Assembly (NCBI GenBank): GCA_964413935.1
Contig: CAYPTY010000002.1
Coordinates: 62,001 to 126,000 of the forward strand
DNA length: 64,000 nucleotides
DNA from: CAYPTY01 sp964413935
GTDB taxonomy: Bacteria > Bacteroidota > Rhodothermia > Balneolales > Balneolaceae
Direction of reading: 5' to 3'
Shown: in pieces, positions 1-9,388 of the stretch
How positions within the stretch are numbered: position 1 is the stretch's first letter
Layout: the number at the start of each line of letters is the position of its first letter
The notes under the pieces: generated by a model
What the model was told of the DNA's origin: nothing
Database searches by the model: none
What the model saw: the letters and a program-made list of their open reading frames with translations, nothing else
Program-made: the position numbers and the translations under genes

Positions 1-2112
1 AATCCGACACGCCTTACTAGAGAATACTCAGCTAACTTCTTTTATCCGATTATCATTGGACCCCAAAGGGTTAATGTAAGGCTGTTTACAACCCGCAGTT
101 TTCGGAGTATAAGCAAACCACTCACACGATATCGCTTTGACCTGAATACCCGGGTTGGAAAGCTGAATATGCGTTTCGGTTTCTCGGATACTCAGGTGGA
201 TGATTTGATTTTTAATCTATCCAGACAAGCAAGGATTTTTACCTCTGCCACCTATACCTTCACCAGGTCAAGAACAATCAATCCCATACTCAGAGGAACC
301 TTCCTGAGAGGCCAGATTTCCTACTTTACAGAACAGCAGCAGCTTGAACAAATAGAAATGCTGGCATCCCGCAATATCACTCGTAACGGCCGGGTTCAGG
401 TGAGCGCCAGCCGGAACTTCCTCGGCGGATTTGATTTTATCACCGCCGGTGTGATCTTTGATTTTCTGACCACGCGTTCCAATACCACCTTCCGCTCTCT
501 GGGAGGTACAGTAAACTTTTCTCAAAACCAACGAGGATCTATTGGTATCGACACCAGGAATAACAACTGGTTATTCACCAGTAGGGAGCAGGTGGGCAGA
601 GGAGCACTGGCTGTCCGCCTCTATGTAGATGAAAATAATTCCGGGGATTATGATGAGAACGATACGGTAATTCCGGATAATGCCCTGCGGCTGGACCGAT
701 CCGGATTCAGCGGAAGTAGCCGTGATGGCATACAGTATTATACTCAGATTCAGTCCTATTTCAAGTATAACGCGGAAATCAATAAGAGTGTCATTCAGAA
801 CCCCCTGCTGGTACCTGAACTGGAGAAATTCGGTTTTATCGCCGATCCCAATTACTTCAAACCCATTGAAATCCCCTTTTACTCATCCGGGGTTATTGAA
901 GGAATTGTAGAGCGTATCTTTGATGGAGCACGGGCTGGTGTTGGTGGACTGAAAATGATTGTAGAGGGCATCGACAATGAGTTCTATAAGGAAATCAGAA
1001 CTTTCTCGGATGGTACTTTTTACGATTATGAGCTGCCTCCGGGTAAATACGAAATTTATGTAGACTCCACCCAGCTGGAAATACTGGAAGCCGTTCCGAA
1101 TGTGGATAAAATCGAATTTGAAATTGAACGCCTCTCAGAGGGTGATTTCGTTGACGGCCTCTATTTTGAACTCTATCCTAAAGGCTATGACCCCGAAAAT
1201 GCAATAGACGATTTAGGTATTGGAGCAGTAAATGAAAAAACAGATATCGATGTACCTACTCCGGTCTTAGCTCCTATAATTCCGACTAAAGTCAGGGGAA
1301 CCTCACTGGCGGTGGAGTCCCGAGAACCCAATAAATGCAGCTACCGATTACAGGTAGGCGCTTATTCATCCAAAGAGAGCGCGGAACTGGTGGCTACCCT
1401 GATTCCTGAGATTTCTCCAGCCGTGATTTATAACCGCAGCCGCGATCTCTATACGGTGCGCGGCGGCTATTATCAGACCATGGGCTCCTCAGCCAGGCAG
1501 GCCAAATTCAACCGTTCAGCAGAGTTTCCGGATATTGCGGTAGTCAATAAATGCTACGACCAGCGGGATTATAACCTCACCCGGGGTGAATATGCCTATG
1601 TGCTTCAGTTTGCGGCTTATGTTAAGGAACATCAGGCCCGGCAGTATACCTCACAACTCAACCAGAAATTCGACTTAGGGGCCAAGACTATACGTGATGA
1701 GGATCGCTTATATAAAGTACGCCTGGGTCCATTCTACACGCTGGATGAAGCAAGGTCGGCCAAGACCTCTGTACTCAGACGAACCGGCATGAAGGATCTT
1801 TACCTCACCCGAACCGAACTCACCGGGGTCCCGGAATTGGATGTGGATTTTGAATACCTGATTCAGGTGGGCGAGTTCCCGAATGAGGAAACAGCAAATG
1901 AATACGCAGCCAAAATACTCAGCGATTTTGGACTGAAGTGCAAGATCGTACTGGATGAGGTACAAACGGTTCAGCTGGTTATCGATAAGGTGTATACCGA
2001 CTGGATGGAAGTGGTGAGCATCAAACAAAAGATCGGGGAAACCAACGGCTATCAGGAACCCATCCTGCAGCTGATGGAACAGCCGGTAAGCTATATCAAC
2101 GGCACCCGATAA
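1..2112 (+). CDS. C-terminal part of a surface usher-like/beta-rich protein with three SPOR repeats (5' truncated)
   Basis: The reading frame is open from the first base of the window (no stop in frame 1), so the gene starts upstream; 703 residues are visible. The first ~260 residues are rich in short alternating beta strands, like the barrel and tail of an outer-membrane usher or porin. An Asp/Asn-rich stretch (DENNSGDYDEND) and a carboxypeptidase-regulatory-like segment (GVIEGIVER ... LPPGKYEIYVD) follow at ~300-370. The C-terminal third carries three SPOR-like repeats at about residues 446-520, 531-605 and 617-690 (YRLQVGAY, YVLQFAAY, YLIQVGEF). SPOR domains bind denuded peptidoglycan in characterised proteins. 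A cell-envelope role is inferred; the exact family is not recognised. An ATG at 169 lies inside the frame but is unlikely to be the true start. Confidence 0.7.
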   Translation, partial: NPTRLTREYSANFFYPIIIGPQRVNVRLFTTRSFRSISKPLTRYRFDLNTRVGKLNMRFGFSDTQVDDLIFNLSRQARIFTSATYTFTRSRTINPILRGTFLRGQISYFTEQQQLEQIEMLASRNITRNGRVQVSASRNFLGGFDFITAGVIFDFLTTRSNTTFRSLGGTVNFSQNQRGSIGIDTRNNNWLFTSREQVGRGALAVRLYVDENNSGDYDENDTVIPDNALRLDRSGFSGSSRDGIQYYTQIQSYFKYNAEINKSVIQNPLLVPELEKFGFIADPNYFKPIEIPFYSSGVIEGIVERIFDGARAGVGGLKMIVEGIDNEFYKEIRTFSDGTFYDYELPPGKYEIYVDSTQLEILEAVPNVDKIEFEIERLSEGDFVDGLYFELYPKGYDPENAIDDLGIGAVNEKTDIDVPTPVLAPIIPTKVRGTSLAVESREPNKCSYRLQVGAYSSKESAELVATLIPEISPAVIYNRSRDLYTVRGGYYQTMGSSARQAKFNRSAEFPDIAVVNKCYDQRDYNLTRGEYAYVLQFAAYVKEHQARQYTSQLNQKFDLGAKTIRDEDRLYKVRLGPFYTLDEARSAKTSVLRRTGMKDLYLTRTELTGVPELDVDFEYLIQVGEFPNEETANEYAAKILSDFGLKCKIVLDEVQTVQLVIDKVYTDWMEVVSIKQKIGETNGYQEPILQLMEQPVSYINGTR

Positions 2113-2120
2113 ATCGGATA

Positions 2121-2150
2121 CAAAAAAGGCTTCCCATTTCTGAGAAGCCT
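2121..2150 (-). terminator. Rho-independent terminator after pdhC
   Basis: A perfect 7-bp stem (AGGCTTC at 2127-2133 with GAAGCCT at 2144-2150) is followed on the minus strand by six T residues (2122-2127 complement). It lies about 30 bases past the pdhC stop and so closes the minus-strand pdh operon. It may also slow read-through from the plus-strand gene ending at 2112. Confidence 0.8.
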
Positions 2151-2181
2151 ATCCTGAATTATAATTTTATGCCTGATCGAA

Positions 2182-3483
2182 TCAGAGCAGCATCTCAAGC
2201 GGATTCTGCAGCAGATTGCGGAAGGTATTGAGGAATTCCGCCGCTTTTGCTCCGTCTACCACACGATGATCGCTGGACAGAGTCACTTTCATGCGATGTC
2301 CGACTACTATCTCACCCTTTTCCACCACCGGCTCTTCACGGATGGCCCCTACCGCCATGATACAGGCATTGGGCGGATTGATGATAGCCGTAAATTCTTC
2401 GATACCGTACATACCCAGATTGCTGATGGTGAAGGTAGAGCCTTCCATCTGCTCGGGCTGTAATCTTTTATCTTTGGCCAGTGCAGCCAGTTCGCGGGTC
2501 TCGGCTGAAATCTGTGCCAGGCCTTTTTTGTCGGCATGCTGAATCACCGGGGTGAGCAGTCCGTCAGAAATGGCAACGGCAACGGCTACATGCACATCAC
2601 CGTGATTCATGATCACATCATCCAGCCAGCTGGAATTCACCGCCTGATGACGGGTCAGAGCCACAGCAGCTGCTTTGACCACAATGTCATTGAATGAGAT
2701 TTTAATATCCGGATTGGCATCGTTGAGCGCTTTCCGTGCTGTCATCGCATTTTTCATGTCGATGTCTATAGTCTCATAGAAATGCGGGCTGGTGAATTTG
2801 CTCTCCGACAGGCGGCGGGCAATTACTTTACGCATCTGGGAAACCTTCACTTCCTCGCTGGCGATGGATTCGAAACTGGTTTTTGTCGGTGCAGGAGCTG
2901 AAGCACTTTCGCTGGCTGCAGATTTACCGGTTTCCGCCTCTTCCACATCCCGCTTGATGATACGTCCATCCGGACCGGAACCGGAGATGGCAGCAAGATC
3001 AAGGCCTTTGTCTTCAGCAATTTTACGTGCCAGCGGTGAGGCTTTGATGCGGCCATTATCACTGGAAGAAGCGGTGCTTTTTGTTTCTTGCTTATTTTCA
3101 AGATCTCCGAAAACGGGATCAAAAGCACCGGATCCGCTATCATTACTTTCCGTTTTGGCTGAGGAAGCTTCAACCGCCTGCTCTTTTTCCTCGGCTTTAT
3201 CGGAGCTGCCTTCAGCACCTTCCAGTAGATCAGAAATATCTTCACTCTCTTCACCGATTACGGCCATGATGCCGCCCAGGGGTATGCTGTCGCCCGCCTC
3301 AGCCATAATCTTTAAAACGGTACCACTGTCAAATACTTCAACATCCATGGTGGCTTTGTCGGTATCCACCTCAGCAATGATGTCTCCGGCTTCTACTTTA
3401 TCGCCTTCGCTCACATTCCACTTAGAGATCACCCCTTCTTCCATGGTGTCGCTGAGCTTGGGCATTTCAATTTTAATTGCCAT
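2182..3483 (-). CDS. pdhC: Pyruvate dehydrogenase complex E2, dihydrolipoamide acetyltransferase
   Basis: E2 core of the pyruvate dehydrogenase complex, which moves the acetyl group from E1 through a lipoyl arm to CoA. The N-terminal lipoyl domain (~1-80) has the DKA motif with the lipoylated Lys43. After an acidic, Ser/Ala-rich linker comes the peripheral-subunit-binding domain (ASPLARKIAEDKGLDL, ~145-182). The catalytic domain ends with DHRVVDG, giving His406 and Asp410 as the acyl-transfer residues. 433 aa with a single lipoyl domain is normal. It is the last gene of the pdhA-pdhB-pdhC run, 19 bp after pdhB. The E3 gene (lpd) is not in this window. Confidence 0.96.
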   Translation of the reverse strand: MAIKIEMPKLSDTMEEGVISKWNVSEGDKVEAGDIIAEVDTDKATMDVEVFDSGTVLKIMAEAGDSIPLGGIMAVIGEESEDISDLLEGAEGSSDKAEEKEQAVEASSAKTESNDSGSGAFDPVFGDLENKQETKSTASSSDNGRIKASPLARKIAEDKGLDLAAISGSGPDGRIIKRDVEEAETGKSAASESASAPAPTKTSFESIASEEVKVSQMRKVIARRLSESKFTSPHFYETIDIDMKNAMTARKALNDANPDIKISFNDIVVKAAAVALTRHQAVNSSWLDDVIMNHGDVHVAVAVAISDGLLTPVIQHADKKGLAQISAETRELAALAKDKRLQPEQMEGSTFTISNLGMYGIEEFTAIINPPNACIMAVGAIREEPVVEKGEIVVGHRMKVTLSSDHRVVDGAKAAEFLNTFRNLLQNPLEMLL

Positions 3484-3502
3484 AACTGATACTCGTTTTC
3501 AA

Positions 3503-4486
3503 TTAATTTTTGTAGGAAACTTGTTTTACCGCATCCACTACCTGTTGTGCGCTCGGTAACCACAGATCAAATAAATTCTTCGCAAAAGGCGCGTTTACAT
3601 CCGGCAGGGTAACCCGCTGTACCGGTGCATCCAGATAATCAAAGGCTTCACGCTGAATGAGGAAGCCAATTTCAGCAGCCAGTCCGGCAAAAGGATGAGC
3701 TTCATCCACAACCACACAGCGATTGGTTTTCTTTACCGATTCAATAATTAGCGGCAGATCCAGCGGCTTCACCGTTCTTGGATCGATAATCTCAATGGAA
3801 ATGCCGTCTTTTTCCAGATGCTTAGCTGCTTCTTTTACCACATGGTACATTTTACCGTGAGCCACTACGGTTACATCCGAACCTTCCTTTTTGATCTTTC
3901 CTTTTCCGATGGGGATGATGTAATCTTCTTCTTCAGAGACCTCCCCTTTTAAACCGTACATCTGCTCCGATTCCATGAACAGCACCGGGTTATCGTCCCG
4001 TATGGCGGATTTCAGCAGGCCTTTTGCATCATCCGGTTCGGATGTGTAAATCACTTTCAGGCCCGGGAAATGAGCATACATGGAGTCGTAGGCCACGGAA
4101 TGAGTTGCTCCAAGCTGACCTGCAGAAGCGTTTGGTCCTCTGAATACGATGGGACAGTCGATTTGACCGCCGGTCATATACTTTACTTTGGAAGCGTGGT
4201 TGATCATCTGATCCGCAGCCAGCACCGCAAAGTTGAAGGTCATGAATTCCACGATGGGTCTCAGCCCATTCATGGCGGCGCCCACGCCGATTCCCGCAAA
4301 ACCCAGTTCGGAAATGGGTGTATCGATCACTCGGCGATAGCCATATTTATCCAGCAGGCCTTCGGTAACTTTATAGGCTCCGTTGTATTCGGCCACTTCC
4401 TCACCCATGATGAATACACGCTCGTCTTTGCCCATCTCCTCATCGATGGCCTGTCGCAATGCTTCTCTGAATTGTAATTCTGCCAT
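3503..4486 (-). CDS. pdhB: Pyruvate dehydrogenase E1 beta subunit
   Basis: Beta subunit of the heterotetrameric E1 (alpha2beta2) that decarboxylates pyruvate with thiamine diphosphate. Typical signatures are GEEVAEYNGAYKVTEGL (~28-44, including the Glu that activates the cofactor), ISELGFAGIGVGAAMNG (~58-74) and GPNASAGQLGATHS (~115). 327 aa is the usual length. It lies between pdhA (20 bp upstream) and pdhC (19 bp downstream) and is very probably cotranscribed with both. A branched-chain 2-oxoacid E1 is the main alternative; context and alpha-subunit sequence favour pyruvate. Confidence 0.95.
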   Translation of the reverse strand: MAELQFREALRQAIDEEMGKDERVFIMGEEVAEYNGAYKVTEGLLDKYGYRRVIDTPISELGFAGIGVGAAMNGLRPIVEFMTFNFAVLAADQMINHASKVKYMTGGQIDCPIVFRGPNASAGQLGATHSVAYDSMYAHFPGLKVIYTSEPDDAKGLLKSAIRDDNPVLFMESEQMYGLKGEVSEEEDYIIPIGKGKIKKEGSDVTVVAHGKMYHVVKEAAKHLEKDGISIEIIDPRTVKPLDLPLIIESVKKTNRCVVVDEAHPFAGLAAEIGFLIQREAFDYLDAPVQRVTLPDVNAPFAKNLFDLWLPSAQQVVDAVKQVSYKN

Positions 4487-4506
4487 TTTAAAAATTCTTC
4501 CTTTGA

Positions 4507-5607
4507 TTAGGTATGAAAGTAGGGATTGTCTTCAACAAACATGTCTTCATAGAGGGCTGATTCATCAGGGAAATCTGAATTATCCGCAAATTCGACGGCA
4601 TCCAGTACTTCCTGTTCAACCTTTTCTTCAATCTCCCCTACTTTTTTCTGGGAGGTAATTTTATGCTCTTTGATGTAGCTTTTGAGACGTTCAATCGGAT
4701 CAATGCGCTGATATTCTTCCAGCTCTTCTTTCGTGCGATATTTTTGGGGATCCGACATGGAATGTCCGCGATAGCGATAGGTACGAATTTCAACAAACCA
4801 GGGCATAGAGTGTTCTCTCACATCAGCCGCAATTTCTTTCATGGCTTCGTAGACCGAGAAAACATCCATTCCATTGACTACGCGACTTTTCATTTCATAA
4901 CCCTTGGCGCGATCCACAATTTCAGCTACGGTGTGTCTTTTGGCAGCTGTACCCATGGAATAACCGTTGTTCTCCACCACAAAAATCACCGGTAGTCCCC
5001 AAAGTTGCGCCATGTTCATGGTTTCATACAGGGCACCCTGATCCACGGCTCCATCCCCGAAGAAACAGGCAGCAACACGATCATTTCCGTTATACTTGTT
5101 TGCCATAGCCAGTCCGGCACCCAGCGGAATATGACCGCCCACAATGCCGTAACCGCCCCAGAAATGCTCTTTCACATTGGCAAAGTGCATGGAACCGCCT
5201 TTCCCTTTGGAACAGCCGGTTGCCTTACCAAAAAGCTCAGCCATGCCTTCATTCGCACTGATACCGCGGCATAAACCCCATCCGTGATCCCGGTAAGCTG
5301 TGATGATATCGTCATCATTATTCAGGGCAAATACGGTGCCGGTTGAAACGGCTTCCTGACCAATATAGAGATGGAGAAAACCCCCAAACTTACCTTTCTG
5401 ATACTGCTGCATGGCTCTCTCCTCAAAACGGCGCTGCAGATACATCTGCTCAAACATATCCACAACGTTGTTTTTTGATAGGCCCAGATCAGAATGGGAT
5501 TTGGATGTTGCATCCGGCAGGTCTACCCCTTTCTGTACGGCTCCGTCCTGTTCTGTACCGATACCTTTCGGGGCAAAAACCACTTCTTTGGTTTCAGTTT
5601 TACTCAT
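4507..5607 (-). CDS. pdhA: Pyruvate dehydrogenase E1 alpha subunit
   Basis: Alpha subunit of PDH E1. The thiamine-diphosphate motif starts at GDGA (184-187) and ends at ENN (212-214). The conserved loop around RYRGHSMSDP (~277-286), which holds the regulatory serines in eukaryotic E1 alpha, is present. The first ~45 residues are a low-complexity extension before the catalytic domain. It is first of the three pdh genes and begins 67 bp after the end of alaS on the same strand; no terminator was seen between them, so read-through from alaS is possible. Confidence 0.95.
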   Translation of the reverse strand: MSKTETKEVVFAPKGIGTEQDGAVQKGVDLPDATSKSHSDLGLSKNNVVDMFEQMYLQRRFEERAMQQYQKGKFGGFLHLYIGQEAVSTGTVFALNNDDDIITAYRDHGWGLCRGISANEGMAELFGKATGCSKGKGGSMHFANVKEHFWGGYGIVGGHIPLGAGLAMANKYNGNDRVAACFFGDGAVDQGALYETMNMAQLWGLPVIFVVENNGYSMGTAAKRHTVAEIVDRAKGYEMKSRVVNGMDVFSVYEAMKEIAADVREHSMPWFVEIRTYRYRGHSMSDPQKYRTKEELEEYQRIDPIERLKSYIKEHKITSQKKVGEIEEKVEQEVLDAVEFADNSDFPDESALYEDMFVEDNPYFHT

Positions 5608-5674
5608 TTGATTCGTTTCTGTATGCTAATTTTCGGGGGCGGGAATATATCCATTTTTTGGATAAGTTTCGGAA

Positions 5675-8356
5675 TCAGCCCTTCATTTCAATGATGATGG
5701 ATTCTGCCTGTTGCAGAGCCTCAGCCAGCTTTTCCGGCAAACGACCGCCGGCAGTGGCCAGCGTAGGCTGACCACCTCCACCGCCTCCAAGCATTTTGCC
5801 GAGTTTGCCCACAATAACACCGGCTTTCAAGGCTGTGGATTTCGTGAGGTCTTCCGTTACGGAGACCATCAGATAAACTTTACCGGTCTCATCATCTCTG
5901 GAACCTAAAATGGTGACGCTTTTCTCCGGACTCTGATTTAATGAATCATAGCCCAGCTGTTTCAGGGTGTTCATGTCGGCTCCCTTAATTTCACCGCGGA
6001 TCAGTTTGATGTCTCCGTCCAGGCTTTCTGCCGCCTCGAAAAGACGTCCGAGTTCATCCCCCGACTGTGCCAGCTGCAGTTTCTCCAGCTCTTTTTCCAG
6101 CTGTTTCTTGTCGTCCAGCAGCTTTTTCACATGGTCTGCCAGATGATCTGAAGTGCCTACTATCTCCCGAATGGCTGAAATGGTGTGTTTTTCATCTCGC
6201 AGGCAGTCATCGGCATGCTTCCCGGATACGCCTTCCACCCGGCGGATTCCAGCCGCAACCGAGGTTTCCTGTATAAAACGGAAATAACCGATTTCACCGG
6301 TGGCTTTCACATGAGTTCCTCCGCAAAGCTCCATGGAATAATCGGGATCAAAGGTAATGACCCGCACCTTATCTCCGTACTTCTCTCCGAAGAGCATGGT
6401 GGCTCCGCGTTCTTTGGCTTCATCAATGGGGATGTTGCGTTCCTCCCTCAGGGGGATGTTCTGCCTGATTTTCTCATTCACCAGCTCTTCAATTCGATCC
6501 AGCTGTTCGGTGCTCAGGGCTTCAAAGTGAGAGAAGTCAAAACGCATATGATGGTCGTCCACCAGTGAACCCTTCTGGGCAACATGCTCGCCCAGTACTT
6601 TTTTAAGTGCTGCATGAACCAGATGTGTAACCGAATGATGTTTCTCAATTTCTTTGCGACGGTTTACATCAACACTGGCTTTCCAGCTTCCCGTAAGTTC
6701 TTTAGGCATACGATCGATGTAATGCACAAAACGACCCTGATTTTTCTGTACCTCCAGTACTTTTATTTCGATGTTGCCATTGCTAAGGGTACCGGTATCC
6801 GCTACCTGTCCCCCGCTTTCTGCATAAAAGGGTGTCTGATTCAGGATTACCGCGTTTCGATCTCCTTCCTTCCGGAAAGCCTGCACTTCCACATCAGCCT
6901 CTGTGTGGTCATAACCGAGGAAAGTTGTTTCTGTAATTTCGCTCAGTACCGTCCAGTCTGTTTTCCCGTCATGATCGGCCCCGAACTTTCCGGCTTTTCG
7001 TGCCCGTTCTTTCTGCTCGGTCATTCGTTCTTCAAAGCCTTTCACATCCACTGAGAGATTCATCTCACGGGCCATCAATTGGGTTAGGTCGATGGGAAAT
7101 CCATAAGTATCATGCAGTTTGAAAGCATCCTCACCGGATATGTCCTTGCCTCCCTCAGCCATTTCATGAAAGAGTTCAATACCCTGCCCCAGTGTTTTGA
7201 GGAAGGATTTCTCTTCAGACTGAATCACATTTTTGATGTAGTCTTTCTGAGCCTCAATCTCCGGGAAAACCTCCTTCATCTGATCTGAAAGCACATCCAC
7301 CAGTTTGTACATAAAAGGCTCCTTAAAGCCCAGTTTGTCCCATCCGTAGCGGATGGCTCTGCGCAAAATTCGCCGGATTACATATCCCCGACCATCGTTT
7401 CCGGGCGATGCGCCATCCGCAATGGAGAAGGCAACCGCCCGAATGTGATCGGCGATGACACGGGTGGCAATATCCTTGATGTCATCCGTCCCGTAGGCAT
7501 AGCCATCCATTTCCGAAATAGCATTGATCAAAGGAGTGAAAACATCGGAGTCGTAATTGGATGTTTTGCCCTGTAAAACGGCGCAGATCCGTTCAAAACC
7601 CATTCCGGTGTCGATATGCTGGGCGGGCAGGTCGTTCAGTTTACCGCTTTTTTCACGGTTGAACTGAATGAATACCAGATTCCAGATTTCCATCACCCGA
7701 GGATCATCCATATTAACCAGATCCGCACCACTGGTTTTGGCTCTTTCTTCATCAGAGCGCAGGTCAATGTGGATTTCAGAACAAGGTCCGCAGGGACCGG
7801 TCTCTCCCATCTCCCAGAAATTATCCTTTTTCCCGAATTTCAGGATGTGATCCGGATTGATGGTTGTTTCTGATTTCCAGCATTCAATGGCTTCCTCATC
7901 CAGCGGTAATCCATCGGATTCATCCCCTTCAAAAACCGTGGCATACAAACGATCGGGGTTCAATCCCCATTGCTCAACCAGCAGTTCCCAGGCCCAGGCT
8001 ATGGCTTCCTTTTTGAAATAATCTCCAAAACTCCAGTTGCCCAGCATCTCAAAAAGGGTATGATGGTAGGTGTCGTAGCCCACCTCTTCCAGGTCGTTAT
8101 GCTTACCGCTCACCCGGATACATTTCTGAGTGTCTGCTGCCCGGCTCCATTCCTTTCCATCATGGTTCAATGTGCTGTGCTCACCCAGAAAAATGGATTT
8201 GAACTGGTTCATCCCGGCATTCGTAAAAAGCAGAGTAGGATCATCTGCCGGCACTACCGGTGCACTGGGTACGATGGCATGGTTTTTTTCTTTAAAAAAG
8301 TCGAGGAAATCCTGCCGGATCTGTGATGATGTTTTTTGTATCTTTGGCTGCGACAT
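5675..8356 (-). CDS. alaS: Alanyl-tRNA synthetase
   Basis: Class II synthetase that charges tRNA-Ala and edits Ser/Gly mischarges. The class II core at the N terminus includes HTLFEMLGNWSFGDYF (~100-115) and the Arg-rich motif GYVIRRILRRAIRYG. The editing domain carries the metal-site motifs HSVTHLVH and CGGTH. The C-terminal oligomerisation (C-Ala) domain ends with a Gly-rich segment (GGGGGGQPTLATAGG). 893 aa is normal length. It lies 23 bp downstream of a ferredoxin-NADP reductase and upstream of pdhA. Confidence 0.98.
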   Translation of the reverse strand: MSQPKIQKTSSQIRQDFLDFFKEKNHAIVPSAPVVPADDPTLLFTNAGMNQFKSIFLGEHSTLNHDGKEWSRAADTQKCIRVSGKHNDLEEVGYDTYHHTLFEMLGNWSFGDYFKKEAIAWAWELLVEQWGLNPDRLYATVFEGDESDGLPLDEEAIECWKSETTINPDHILKFGKKDNFWEMGETGPCGPCSEIHIDLRSDEERAKTSGADLVNMDDPRVMEIWNLVFIQFNREKSGKLNDLPAQHIDTGMGFERICAVLQGKTSNYDSDVFTPLINAISEMDGYAYGTDDIKDIATRVIADHIRAVAFSIADGASPGNDGRGYVIRRILRRAIRYGWDKLGFKEPFMYKLVDVLSDQMKEVFPEIEAQKDYIKNVIQSEEKSFLKTLGQGIELFHEMAEGGKDISGEDAFKLHDTYGFPIDLTQLMAREMNLSVDVKGFEERMTEQKERARKAGKFGADHDGKTDWTVLSEITETTFLGYDHTEADVEVQAFRKEGDRNAVILNQTPFYAESGGQVADTGTLSNGNIEIKVLEVQKNQGRFVHYIDRMPKELTGSWKASVDVNRRKEIEKHHSVTHLVHAALKKVLGEHVAQKGSLVDDHHMRFDFSHFEALSTEQLDRIEELVNEKIRQNIPLREERNIPIDEAKERGATMLFGEKYGDKVRVITFDPDYSMELCGGTHVKATGEIGYFRFIQETSVAAGIRRVEGVSGKHADDCLRDEKHTISAIREIVGTSDHLADHVKKLLDDKKQLEKELEKLQLAQSGDELGRLFEAAESLDGDIKLIRGEIKGADMNTLKQLGYDSLNQSPEKSVTILGSRDDETGKVYLMVSVTEDLTKSTALKAGVIVGKLGKMLGGGGGGQPTLATAGGRLPEKLAEALQQAESIIIEMKG

Positions 8357-8379
8357 GGAGAATTGGTAATTCAGATGGT

Positions 8380-9306
8380 TTAATAAACTTCTTCGAAGGT
8401 GCGGGCGGATGGTTTGATGGACTTAGTGATGTCATCATACTTCCACTCTTCCGGTGCTATACTGGTGAGAGGATCTTTAATGATGAGATACTCACTGAGG
8501 CCCATCTTGGCCAGCGCATGATAAATCCCGGCTTGCATCCCTTTAAGCCCACAAATATAAATCAGAGTATTTTCTTTCTGAAGCAGGGGCAACAGGGTTT
8601 CCTGCTGGTCTTCGAGGGCAGTCTGCACATAAAATTTACTTCCGTCAGCTCTCCTCTCTTCCCTTGAGATGCAGGTGATGTAATGAAAATTGCTATGCTC
8701 CTCATTCAGCTTCTGAAAATAGTCGGGATATAGTAAATCGGTTCTGTAGGGGCAGCCAAAAATCAATGCTGCATCGTTTTGATAATCTCCCTCAAACAGT
8801 TCCATCAGCATTCCTCTGAATGGCGCGATACCGGTCCCGGTTGCGAAGAACAGATAATTATACTCCTCTTTATTCACCGGGAGCAGAAAACGTTTGCCGC
8901 TAGGGCCCGTCAGCTTCACTTTATCACCCACCTTCAGATCAGAGAGATAATTCGAACAAATTCCCAGGTAGAGCTTATGATCCGGTATTTCCTCTATGGC
9001 ACGTTTTACCGTAGTGGAAATTAAATGTGGTTTTCCATGCTCACCGGTTCCGGGCGATGATACTGAATAAAGTCTCAGTTTGTGAGGCCTGCCTTTATCA
9101 TCTTCCCCGGGAGGCAGTACACCTATTGACTGACCAACCTTTACTCGACCAACCAGATCGGTCCCTGAAATATCAAAGGTCAGATGGCGAATAAAATTCG
9201 GACTGCTTTCTTTGGTAACGATATAGTTCTCGGCTACTGTAGCTTCAACCGGATTCTTCTTATTGTAAATGTTCAGTTCTACTTCAGGTAAGCGGATTTC
9301 TGACAT
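8380..9306 (-). CDS. Plant-type ferredoxin-NADP(+) reductase-like flavoprotein
   Basis: Predicted FAD-dependent reductase moving electrons between ferredoxin/flavodoxin and NADP(H). It has the FAD-binding RLYSVSSPG motif, the NADP-side TGTGIAPFRGML motif, a CG motif near the C terminus (IYICGLKGMQ), and ends in EEVY. A terminal Tyr that stacks on the flavin is characteristic of the plant/cyanobacterial FNR group. 308 aa fits a bare FNR without the phycobilisome linker domain. It is 23 bp upstream of alaS and preceded by a terminator, so it probably heads its own transcript with alaS. The in vivo electron partner cannot be told from the sequence. Confidence 0.85.
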   Translation of the reverse strand: MSEIRLPEVELNIYNKKNPVEATVAENYIVTKESSPNFIRHLTFDISGTDLVGRVKVGQSIGVLPPGEDDKGRPHKLRLYSVSSPGTGEHGKPHLISTTVKRAIEEIPDHKLYLGICSNYLSDLKVGDKVKLTGPSGKRFLLPVNKEEYNYLFFATGTGIAPFRGMLMELFEGDYQNDAALIFGCPYRTDLLYPDYFQKLNEEHSNFHYITCISREERRADGSKFYVQTALEDQQETLLPLLQKENTLIYICGLKGMQAGIYHALAKMGLSEYLIIKDPLTSIAPEEWKYDDITKSIKPSARTFEEVY

Positions 9307-9325
9307 AAGGTGATTGGTTTAAACG

Positions 9326-9349
9326 AAAAAACCCCGTTTTCCGGGGTTT
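9326..9349 (-). terminator. Rho-independent terminator between the repeat protein and the FNR gene
   Basis: An 8-bp stem, AAACCCCG (9329-9336) with CGGGGTTT (9342-9349), has a 5-base loop and is followed on the minus strand by a run of T (complement of 9326-9331). It ends the transcript of the repeat-protein gene that stops at 9389. Confidence 0.85.
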
Positions 9350-9388
9350 CAAAGTACAGCTTTTTTAGCTTTTAAATAACAGGCTCTG

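Noticed and set aside
2792..3559. 255-codon plus-strand open frame opposite pdhC
   Set aside because: Lies wholly antisense to a well-supported gene; Ser/Leu-rich composition typical of a shadow frame, no domain seen.
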